DNA of 10,063 bases from an uncultured Chloroflexota bacterium (GTDB lineage Bacteria; Chloroflexota; Dehalococcoidia; Dehalococcoidales; RBG-16-60-22): positions 1-10,063 of the forward strand of contig CAIWTG010000199.1 in the NCBI GenBank assembly GCA_903915565.1. Reading direction: 5' to 3'. This document shows positions 1 through 5,815 of this stretch, in pieces. The notes below the pieces were generated by a model. It was not told the origin of the DNA. It was given only the letters and a program-made list of their open reading frames with translations, and ran no database searches. A program made the position numbers and the translations under genes. Positions within the stretch are counted from its first letter, which is position 1. Every line of letters starts with the position of its first letter.

Positions 1-1408
1 GGCTGGTAATAACCTCCAGGTGGAGCTCGCCCATGCCGGAGATAATTGTCTGTCCGGTTTCTTCGTTCTGGAAAACTTTAAACGTGGGGTCTTCTTCGGT
101 GAGTTTCTGCAGGGCTTCGCCCATTTTATCCTGGTCGGCGCGGGTCTTGGGCTCGATGGCGATGGAGATGACGGGTTCGGGGAAGCGGATGGATTCAAGG
201 ATGATGGCTTTGTGCTGTTCGCAAAGCGTATCGCCGGTGAAAGTATTTTTAAGTCCTAGCGTGGCGACGATAGCGCCGGTATCGGCGGAGGTAATGTCCT
301 CACGGTGGTTGGCGTGCATCAGCAGTAAACGCCCGATGCGCTCCGGCCTCTGGCGGGTGGGATTAAAGACCTGCGCGCCCACCTTCACCTTGCCGGAATA
401 AACTCTAAAGTAAACCAGCCTCCCCACAAATGGGTCGGTGACCACTTTAAAAGCCAGCGCGGCAAAAGGAGCGTCGTCGCTGGCTTCACGGATTACCTTG
501 TCGCCGGTCTTGGTGTCAATGCCCTCCATCGGCGGCACTTCCATTGGAGACGGCAGGAAGTCCACGACGGCGTCCAGTAGTTTCTGGATGCCCATATTCT
601 TCAGGGCGCTGCCGCAAAATATCGGCACGCCTTTAATACTCAAGGTAACTCGGCGTAAAGCTTTTCTTAATGTTTCCGGCTCCACTTTATGCCCCTCGAT
701 GTAGGCGACCATCATTTCATCGTCGTGTTCGGCAACCTGGGAAATCAAGTGCTGCCGGGCTTCGGCAACTTTTTCCACTTCGTCTTTGGGCATCGGTATT
801 TCTGCCGGTTCTACGTCCGGGTCTTTGCTGAACTGCCAGGCTTTATTGTCAATCAAATCAACCACGCCGTAATAACGGTCCTCGGCGCCCAGGGGATAAT
901 GAATAGGCAGGGGAGTCGCCATGAGGCGTGTTTCTATCATGGAAATCGTCCGGCTGAAATTGGCGCCGATGCGGTCCATCTTGTTGATAAAGCAGATGCG
1001 CGGCACCTTATATCTGTCGGCTTGCCGCCAGACTGTCTCCGATTGCGCTTCGACGCCGGAAACGGCGTCAAAAACAACTACGCCGCCGTCCAGCACTCTT
1101 AAGCTGCGCTCAACTTCGGCGGTGAAGTCTACATGTCCTGGGGTGTCAATAATATTGATGCGGTGCTCTCGCCAGTAGCAGGTCGTGGCGGCGGCGGTAA
1201 TGGTGATGCCGCGTTCCCGCTCCTGGTCCATCCAGTCCATAACGGCGGTACCCTCATGCACCTCGCCCAGTTTATAGGTCTTGCCGGTGTAATAGAGTAT
1301 CCTCTCGGTGACGGTCGTCTTGCCGGCATCGATGTGGGCAATAATGCCAATATTCCGAATATCCTCCAGGGGGAATTCCCTGGACGTTGTATTCTTTTCG
1401 GTAACCAT
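1..1408 (-). CDS. fusA: Elongation factor G (EF-G), N-terminal two thirds, cut by the window edge
   Basis: EF-G is the ribosomal GTPase that drives tRNA-mRNA translocation and, with ribosome recycling factor, subunit splitting. The visible 469 residues contain all GTP-binding motifs: G1 AHIDAGKT (24-31), G2 RGITIT (66-71), G3 DTPGH (88-92), G4 NKMD (142-145) and G5 GSA (about 266-268). The domain II segment DPFVGRLVYFRVYSG follows, then the start of domain III (GMGELHLEV, about 458-466). EF-G is usually about 690-705 residues, so the rest of domain III and domains IV-V lie beyond position 1. The ATG at 1406-1408 is chosen because MVTEKN precedes the conserved DIRNIGIIAHID at the usual distance. 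Its Shine-Dalgarno is weak; only a GGTG about 17 bases upstream is visible. The gene starts 38 bases after the rpsG stop on the same strand, the standard str-operon position, which favours the true translocase over an EF-G paralogue. Confidence 0.98.
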   Translation of the reverse strand, partial: MVTEKNTTSREFPLEDIRNIGIIAHIDAGKTTVTERILYYTGKTYKLGEVHEGTAVMDWMDQERERGITITAAATTCYWREHRINIIDTPGHVDFTAEVERSLRVLDGGVVVFDAVSGVEAQSETVWRQADRYKVPRICFINKMDRIGANFSRTISMIETRLMATPLPIHYPLGAEDRYYGVVDLIDNKAWQFSKDPDVEPAEIPMPKDEVEKVAEARQHLISQVAEHDDEMMVAYIEGHKVEPETLRKALRRVTLSIKGVPIFCGSALKNMGIQKLLDAVVDFLPSPMEVPPMEGIDTKTGDKVIREASDDAPFAALAFKVVTDPFVGRLVYFRVYSGKVKVGAQVFNPTRQRPERIGRLLLMHANHREDITSADTGAIVATLGLKNTFTGDTLCEQHKAIILESIRFPEPVISIAIEPKTRADQDKMGEALQKLTEEDPTFKVFQNEETGQTIISGMGELHLEVITS

Positions 1409-1446
1409 TTTATTTACTTCAGCACCACTAGTTATTACCAAATCCT

Positions 1447-1917
1447 TTACCACCTGTAATGTGCAAAGGCGCGGTTCGCCTCGGCCATCTTATGTGTATC
1501 TTCGCGTTTCTTAATTGTGTTGCCTTGCCCCTGGAAGGCTTCGGCCAGTTCATCGGCCAGCTTTTCATTCATCGCTTTGCCTTTGCGGCTGCGGGCGGAA
1601 TCAATCAGCCAGGTCATTGCCAGGAAGGTGCCGCGTTCCGGCGCCACTTCTACCGGCACCTGATACGTAGCGCCGCCCACACGCCTCGGCTTTACCTGGA
1701 GGAGTGGGGTGGCGTTTTTCACGGCCTGTTCCAGCGCGGTGACCGGGTCTTTAGAGACTGACTGTCCCAGCTTTTCCAGGGCGTCATAAACGATTTTTTC
1801 CGCGGTTCTTTTCTTGCCGCGTGACATTATTTTAATAATCAGCCGCGATACCAGTGCGCTGCGGTACTTCGCGTCCGGGATGAGTTCTCTTTTTACTGCT
1901 CTAGCTCTTCTCGCCAT
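1447..1917 (-). CDS. rpsG: 30S ribosomal protein S7
   Basis: S7 is a primary 16S rRNA-binding protein that nucleates assembly of the 30S head and lines the E site. The product is 156 residues, the usual bacterial length. It starts MARRARAVKREL, carries the conserved PRRVGGATYQVPVEV stretch (about 78-92), and ends EANRAFAHYRW, the classical C-terminus of long S7 forms. The ATG at 1915-1917 follows a good Shine-Dalgarno on the minus strand (AAGGAA, about 6-7 bases upstream). The gene begins 15 bases after the rpsL stop and ends 38 bases before fusA, so the three are almost certainly co-transcribed. In Escherichia coli S7 represses its own operon by binding the S12-S7 spacer. Here that spacer is only 15 bases and cannot hold such a structure, so any autoregulation would need another site, for example the leader hairpin upstream of rpsL. 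Confidence 0.99.
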   Translation of the reverse strand: MARRARAVKRELIPDAKYRSALVSRLIIKIMSRGKKRTAEKIVYDALEKLGQSVSKDPVTALEQAVKNATPLLQVKPRRVGGATYQVPVEVAPERGTFLAMTWLIDSARSRKGKAMNEKLADELAEAFQGQGNTIKKREDTHKMAEANRAFAHYRW

Positions 1918-1932
1918 AATAATTCCTTAAAA

Positions 1933-2415
1933 TTAAGTTGTTGCTGCTGGTGCCGCTGGAGCTGCCGGGGTTGCTGCGGCTGCGCTTTCTGGAGCTTTGC
2001 CGCCCTTGCTTCGTTTCGCGCCGTATTTACTGCGGCCTTGTTTACGGTTAGCTACGCCCGTGGTGTCCATCGTCCCGCGAATGATGTGGTAGCGTACGCC
2101 CGGTAGGTCCGGCACGCGTCCGCCGCGGACTAAAACTACTGAATGTTCCTGGAGCTCATGACCTTCGCCGGGGATGTAGGCGGTGACTTCAACATGGTTG
2201 GTTAAACGTACTTTAGCTATCTTGCGCAATGCGGAATTAGGCTTCTTGGGGGTGGTGGTCTTCACCTGAATGCAGACGCCCCGTTTTTGCGGGGAACTCT
2301 TACCGCGCGATACCCTGTTTTTTAACGAGTTATAGGTGAAGGTAAGCGCCGGTGTTTTGTCTTTACTGTGCGACTTTTTCCGCCCCTTGCGTACTAGCTG
2401 ATTTATCGTTGGCAT
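1933..2415 (-). CDS. rpsL: 30S ribosomal protein S12 with Ala/Pro-rich C-terminal tail
   Basis: S12 sits at the decoding centre and influences tRNA selection accuracy. The product is 160 residues, starting MPTINQLVRKGRKK. It has the extra segment before SPQKRGVC (about residues 25-41) seen in Bacillus-type but not E. coli S12. The core is conserved: TTTPKKPNSALRK (53-65), GEGHELQEHSVVL and RSKYGAKR. Two oddities are visible. Position 102, in GGRVPDLPGVRYH, is proline where E. coli and Bacillus have lysine (E. coli K87/K88). The last 20 residues add 11 Ala and 4 Pro beyond the usual end. The ATG at 2413-2415 is fixed by homology. An in-frame upstream ATG at 2469 would add 18 residues that read through the leader hairpin and match nothing in the family. 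A purine-rich AGGGGGATGGA lies upstream. It is the first gene of the str operon and diverges from aroB. Confidence 0.98.
   Translation of the reverse strand: MPTINQLVRKGRKKSHSKDKTPALTFTYNSLKNRVSRGKSSPQKRGVCIQVKTTTPKKPNSALRKIAKVRLTNHVEVTAYIPGEGHELQEHSVVLVRGGRVPDLPGVRYHIIRGTMDTTGVANRKQGRSKYGAKRSKGGKAPESAAAATPAAPAAPAATT
1936..1995 (-). other. rpsL: Low-complexity Ala/Pro tail of S12
   Basis: The final 20 codons of rpsL encode a tail with 11 alanines and 4 prolines after the usual RSKYGAKR-type terminus. S12 is about 124 residues in E. coli and about 138 in Bacillus, so this is an add-on rather than part of the fold. It is probably disordered and solvent-exposed. The reading frame is intact and continues to a TAA 15 bases before rpsG, so it is not a frameshift product. 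Confidence 0.8.
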
Positions 2416-2442
2416 CTTCTTTTTTCCATCCCCCTGACAATT

Positions 2443-2472
2443 ATAATGGATGGGCATATACCCATCCATTAT
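2443..2472 (-). promoter_or_regulatory. Perfect 12-bp hairpin in the rpsL leader
   Basis: A perfect inverted repeat has arms ATAATGGATGGG (2443-2454) and CCCATCCATTAT (2461-2472) with a 6-base loop. It lies 27 bases upstream of the rpsL start codon, inside the leader predicted from the promoter at 2552-2581. No T-run follows on either strand, so it is unlikely to be an intrinsic terminator. A ribosomal-protein autoregulation site, an mRNA-stability element or a DNA operator are all possible; the sequence does not decide between them. Confidence 0.6.
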
Positions 2473-2551
2473 GAATTCTTGTAATGTGATAGAGAGAGGT
2501 TTTGCAAGCTCAATCTATCTACTTTTACTGAATTCTTTGTACCAAACATTA

Positions 2552-2581
2552 AATGTAACATAAATACCCACCCCCTGTCAA
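2552..2581 (-). promoter_or_regulatory. Predicted sigma-70-type promoter of the str operon
   Basis: On the minus strand a perfect -35 box TTGACA (2581-2576) is followed after 18 bases by TACATT (2557-2552), which matches 4 of 6 positions of TATAAT. Transcription would start near 2545, giving a leader of about 130 nucleotides before rpsL that contains the 12-bp hairpin. The position fits a constitutive ribosomal-protein promoter. The assignment is by consensus only. Confidence 0.65.
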
Positions 2582-2662
2582 CACCTATGAACCGAATTCG
2601 ACTAAATACGGTTTCAAGCTGGACTGTTCGTGGGATAACTACCATATTTATATATAGATTTA

Positions 2663-2691
2663 TTGCATTAGCTTATACGGCGGGGTAAAAT
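2663..2691 (+). promoter_or_regulatory. Predicted promoter of the aro operon, immediately upstream of aroB
   Basis: TTGCAT (2663-2668, 3 of 6 matches to TTGACA) and TAAAAT (2686-2691, 5 of 6 to TATAAT) are separated by exactly 17 bases. The expected start site about 7 bases after the -10 box falls on or one base before the aroB ATG at 2699, so the transcript would be leaderless. The surrounding region (2640-2700) is very AT-rich. The -35 match is weak, so an upstream promoter remains possible. Confidence 0.4.
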
Positions 2692-2698
2692 TACATAC

Positions 2699-3793
2699 AT
2701 GATAAAACTAAGGGTGGAACTGGGAAGAAACAGCTACGATATTAATATCGGGCAGGGTTTATTATCCCAGGTTGGCGTTTGGCTGAAGGAGAGGGGCCTC
2801 TCCGGCAAAGCCGTCATTATCACCGATGCCAACGTCCGGCCGCTTTACGCCGCCGCTCTTGAAGCGGGACTGGCTGTGGCCGGTTTTAAAGTTTCTCTGC
2901 TGGAAGTCCCCGCCGGAGAAGAAAACAAAACCCTGACCGCCGCTGGACAACTTTATGAGGGACTGGTGGAGAATTATGCCGAAAGAACCTCGATTATTCT
3001 AGCGCTGGGCGGTGGCGTTGTCGGCGACCTCGCGGGGTTTGTTGCCGCCACCTATATGCGCGGCGTCCCTCTGGTGCAAATCCCCACCTCACTTTTAGCG
3101 ATGGTTGATAGCAGCATCGGCGGCAAAACGGCCGTCGACCACGGCAGTCTGAAGAACATGATTGGCGCTTTTTATCAGCCCAGGCTGGTCGTGGCTGACG
3201 TCGCTATGCTTAAAACCCTCCCGCCGGTCGAGCTTTCCAACGGCATGGGTGAGGTTATCAAGCACGCTGTAATCCGTAATCGCAGTTTTTTTGGTTTCCT
3301 GCAAAAACATATGACTAAAGCGATGGCGCTGGATATAGATTTACTGGAGGCTATCGTCCGGGAGAACGCCCGCATCAAAGTGCCTGTCGTGTCGTTGGAT
3401 GAAAAAGAAACCGGTCCCCGCACGCTCTTGAACTATGGCCACACCGTCGGTCACGCCGTCGAAGCGGTGACTGATTTTCGGACCAGGCACGGGGAGGGCG
3501 TCGCCATCGGTATGATGGCTGCCGCCAGAATATCGCAGCATCTGCGCTTTCTCCACAGCAAAGATATAGCGCTCCTGAATGGCCTGATTATCCAGGCCGG
3601 ACTGCCGGTGGACCTGCCCCCGCTGAACGACGCTCAAAAAGAAAACCTCCTTGAACTAATCAAACATGATAAAAAGGTGCGGAACGGCAAAATCCGCTTT
3701 GTCTTATTAAAAAACATCGGCGAAGCTTTTATCACTGATAAAGTTGATATTGACCTGGTCAGGGAGGTGCTGTTTGCCTCCAAACCCGCCTGA
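2699..3793 (+). CDS. aroB: 3-dehydroquinate synthase
   Basis: AroB converts DAHP to 3-dehydroquinate, step 2 of the shikimate pathway, in the cytoplasm, using NAD+ and a divalent metal (usually Zn). The 364-residue product has the usual length. It carries the NAD-binding stretch GGGVVGDLAGFVAATYMRG (104-122) and the PTSLLAMVDSSIGGKT motif (129-144). The metal ligands are recognisable as E185 (GMGEVIKH), H248 (NYGHTVGH) and H264 (RHGEG); the 16-residue gap between the two histidines is as in the characterised enzymes. The ATG at 2699 gives the normal N-terminus (MIKLRVELG...Y.I.IG.G). No Shine-Dalgarno stands at the usual distance, only GGGG 13 bases upstream. With a -10 box ending 7 bases before the ATG, this suggests a leaderless mRNA. 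It is the first gene of a seven-gene operon and overlaps aroD by 20 bases. Confidence 0.98.
   Translation: MIKLRVELGRNSYDINIGQGLLSQVGVWLKERGLSGKAVIITDANVRPLYAAALEAGLAVAGFKVSLLEVPAGEENKTLTAAGQLYEGLVENYAERTSIILALGGGVVGDLAGFVAATYMRGVPLVQIPTSLLAMVDSSIGGKTAVDHGSLKNMIGAFYQPRLVVADVAMLKTLPPVELSNGMGEVIKHAVIRNRSFFGFLQKHMTKAMALDIDLLEAIVRENARIKVPVVSLDEKETGPRTLLNYGHTVGHAVEAVTDFRTRHGEGVAIGMMAAARISQHLRFLHSKDIALLNGLIIQAGLPVDLPPLNDAQKENLLELIKHDKKVRNGKIRFVLLKNIGEAFITDKVDIDLVREVLFASKPA
3762..3769 (+). promoter_or_regulatory. Strong Shine-Dalgarno deciding the TTG start of aroD
   Basis: GGGAGGTG lies inside the end of aroB and ends 4 bases before TTG at 3774. It is the best ribosome-binding site near this junction. 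It supports TTG 3774 as the aroD start, over the earlier in-frame TTG at 3744, which has no comparable site and would lengthen the overlap with aroB to 50 bases. Confidence 0.7.
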
Positions 3794-4442
3794 AATTTGC
3801 GTCGCTCTCGTTAACGACGACCCAACTGCTTTAAAAACTGCTACCCCGCTGGCCGATTTGTTTGAACTGCGTATCGACCTTATCGGACCGGACTGGCGGC
3901 AGGTAGCGGCGCGACTAAAAAAGCCCTGGATTGCCTGTGCCCGCCGCGTTGATGAGGGAGGCAAATGGAAAGGCAAAGAAGCCGCCAGAATTAAAGAACT
4001 ACGTGACGCTTTAGGGTTAGGCGCGGCAATTATTGATATCGAGCTGGCGACGCCTTCTCTTGCTGATTTTGTTAAACAAATAAAAGGCAAAGCACAGGTT
4101 TTGATATCGTATCATAATATTAAAGCAACCCCGCCGTCAGAAACTTTGCGTCAAATCGTAAACCGGCAGCTGGCGGCTGGCGCTGATATCTGTAAGGTCG
4201 TTACCACTGCCCGCACCTTTGCCGATAATTTAACCGTCCTGGACCTGGTTGCGGCGTTTTCTCCCAAGAACAAAATCGTTGCTTTCGCGATGGGCATTAA
4301 GGGTCAGTTCTCTCGCATCCTCTGTCCAATAGCGGGCGGCGCATTTACTTACGCCTCGGTGGGGCAGGGTAAAGAGTCGGCGGATGGTCAGCTGACAGTA
4401 AAAAATTTGAGGCAATTGTATAGGATGGTTGATCATGACTAA
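3774..4442 (+). CDS. aroD: Type I 3-dehydroquinate dehydratase
   Basis: This enzyme dehydrates 3-dehydroquinate to 3-dehydroshikimate (step 3) through a Schiff base on a lysine in a TIM barrel. Using the TTG at 3774, the product has 222 residues, typical of compact type I enzymes. Recognisable catalytic and substrate positions are E31 and R33 (FELRID), E90 (DIE), H114 (ISYHN), the Schiff-base lysine K141 (GADICKVV), R181 (MGIKGQFSR) and Q206 (ADGQL), all in the family order. It is not the unrelated small dodecameric type II enzyme (AroQ/DHQ2). The start overlaps the aroB end by 20 bases behind a strong Shine-Dalgarno. The stop overlaps aroE by 8 bases. The exact start is the only uncertain point, because no ATG precedes the conserved region. 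Confidence 0.95.
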   Translation: MPPNPPEICVALVNDDPTALKTATPLADLFELRIDLIGPDWRQVAARLKKPWIACARRVDEGGKWKGKEAARIKELRDALGLGAAIIDIELATPSLADFVKQIKGKAQVLISYHNIKATPPSETLRQIVNRQLAAGADICKVVTTARTFADNLTVLDLVAAFSPKNKIVAFAMGIKGQFSRILCPIAGGAFTYASVGQGKESADGQLTVKNLRQLYRMVDHD

Positions 4443-5301
4443 TATTATCTCTGGTAAAACAATAATCTGCGCCCTTATTGGTGACCCGGTGGAACATACC
4501 ATGTCCCCGGCGATGCATAATGCCGCTTTTGAAAAACTCGGTCTGGATTATGAATATGTAGCCTTCAACGTTAAACCCGACAGTCTTGCTCAAGCTGTGG
4601 CTGGTCTTCGGGCGTTAAATGTCGTTGGCTTTAACGTCACCGTCCCGCACAAGGTCGCCATCATTTCGTTACTAGATAGCCTTGACCCCCTGGCGGAAAA
4701 AATCGGGGCGGTCAATACCGTGGTTAATGATAAAGGCAAACTCAAAGGCTTTAACACCGACGCCGAGGGCTTCCTGCAGGCTTTAAAAGAATACGGCTTT
4801 AAACCCAAAGGTAAAAAAGTCGTTGTCCTGGGCGCCGGCGGAGCTTCCCGCGCTATTTCCTACATCCTGGCGCAAAATGGGGCCAGCCTCACCATTCTCA
4901 ACCGCCAGGCCGAGCTCGATTGGGCGTTGGATATCGCCCGCTTGATTAAAAACAATTTTAAAAAGGAAGTTAAAGCACTGGAGTTGAGTCATTTGACCGA
5001 TGTTCTCCCCGCCGACTTATTAGTCAACGCTACCAGCGTGGGTATGTCCCCGGCACCTAACATCAGCCCCATCCCCGCCCTGCCTCGTTCCAAAGCCCCG
5101 CTGGTTTTTGATATTGTTTATAACCCCATCAAGACCAAACTCCTTCAGGATGCCGCTGTTGCTGGTGCGCAAACCATCAGTGGCGTGGATATGCTCGCCT
5201 GGCAAGGCGCGCTGGCTTTTGAAAAATGGACGGGCAAAAAAGCCCCCCTCGACCTCATGCGCCAGACGGCTGTCCAAATGCTGGAGCGCCATGAAGACTA
5301 A
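4435..5301 (+). CDS. aroE: Shikimate dehydrogenase
   Basis: AroE reduces 3-dehydroshikimate to shikimate with NADPH (step 4). From ATG 4435 the product is 288 residues, the normal length. The N-terminal substrate domain shows IGDPVEHTMSPAMHN (16-30; threonine replaces the first serine of the usual HSxSP), NVTVPHK with catalytic lysine K73, N94 (GAVNT), and D109 (FNTDAEG). The Rossmann domain has GAGGASRA (133-140) and N156-R157, the NR pair after beta-2 that favours NADPH. GVDMLAWQGALAFEKWTG, the family C-terminal signature whose glutamine binds shikimate, lies near residues 250-267. AGGA at 4422-4425 stands 9 bases before ATG 4435 and suits it better than the in-frame TTG at 4429. The gene overlaps aroD by 8 bases and aroK by 11. 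Context argues for the biosynthetic AroE rather than the YdiB or quinate forms. Confidence 0.97.
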   Translation: MTNIISGKTIICALIGDPVEHTMSPAMHNAAFEKLGLDYEYVAFNVKPDSLAQAVAGLRALNVVGFNVTVPHKVAIISLLDSLDPLAEKIGAVNTVVNDKGKLKGFNTDAEGFLQALKEYGFKPKGKKVVVLGAGGASRAISYILAQNGASLTILNRQAELDWALDIARLIKNNFKKEVKALELSHLTDVLPADLLVNATSVGMSPAPNISPIPALPRSKAPLVFDIVYNPIKTKLLQDAAVAGAQTISGVDMLAWQGALAFEKWTGKKAPLDLMRQTAVQMLERHED

Positions 5302-5815
5302 CATCGCCCTCATCGGTTTTATGGGCACCGGCAAGTCGGTGGTGGGCAAGGCGCTGGCGCAAAAGCTGCATAAAGAGCTCGTCGAGATTGATGATATTGT
5401 TGCCATCAAAGCCGGCAAGACCATCCCGGATATTTTCCGTCAGGACGGCGAGGTTCGCTTTCGCGAAATGGAAATAGAGGCGGTGCGTCAGGTGACGACG
5501 AAAAAGAACGTCGTCATCGCTTGCGGCGGCGGCGTGGTGCTAAATTCGATAAACATCCACCGCTTGAAAAAGGAAAGCGTTATCGTTTGTCTGACGGCTT
5601 CCCTGCCGGTTATCTTAAAAAGAACCCCCGGCAATACCCGCCCCTTGCTCCCCGTAAAAGGCCGCCAGCAATTTGTGAAAAATATTTTAGCTTACCGCCG
5701 TCCCTTATATAAAAAGGCGGCGGACATTACCGTGAATACCTCCACACTTGATATTATTGGGGTGGTGAATAAAATTATCAAGCTGTTGAAAAAATATGAA
5801 AGCGATAATCAGTAA
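5291..5815 (+). CDS. aroK: Shikimate kinase
   Basis: Shikimate kinase uses ATP to phosphorylate shikimate at the 3-hydroxyl (step 5). The 174-residue product is typical of AroK. It has Walker A GFMGTGKS (9-16), D34-D35 in EIDDIV, R58 in VRFREME, the shikimate-binding glycine stretch CGGGVV (78-83), the lid arginine R117 (NTRPLL), and R136 in the YRRPLY motif. ATG 5291 is supported by GGAG at 5283-5286 and by the family N-terminus (NIALIGFMGTGKS). Longer in-frame openings upstream run inside aroE and are not needed. It overlaps aroE by 11 bases and aroA by 20. The C-terminus (IIKLLKKYESDNQ) is lysine-rich and unremarkable. Confidence 0.97.
   Translation: MKTNIALIGFMGTGKSVVGKALAQKLHKELVEIDDIVAIKAGKTIPDIFRQDGEVRFREMEIEAVRQVTTKKNVVIACGGGVVLNSINIHRLKKESVIVCLTASLPVILKRTPGNTRPLLPVKGRQQFVKNILAYRRPLYKKAADITVNTSTLDIIGVVNKIIKLLKKYESDNQ

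Noticed and set aside
1..1761. Several plus-strand open frames opposite fusA and rpsG
   Set aside because: They are antisense to highly conserved coding sequence, show no recognisable protein motif, and overlap each other in different frames.
2416..2469. Upstream in-frame extension of rpsL from ATG 2469
   Set aside because: The 18 extra residues read through the leader hairpin and have no counterpart in S12 proteins, which begin MPTINQ-like at 2415.
2473..2599. Three GAATTC hexamers (2473, 2530, 2594), two within a shared TGAATTCTT context
   Set aside because: Spacing is uneven (57 and 64 bases) and the third lacks the flanking match. In AT-rich intergenic DNA this can be chance, and no regulator site is implied.
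2592..2615. AACCG/CGGTT inverted repeat in the divergent promoter region
   Set aside because: Only 5 bp separated by 14 bases, too weak to call an operator or hairpin.
3744..3773. Earlier TTG start for aroD
   Set aside because: It lacks a Shine-Dalgarno, would overlap aroB by 50 bases, and adds a cysteine-rich stretch not found in the family. TTG 3774 sits behind GGGAGGTG.
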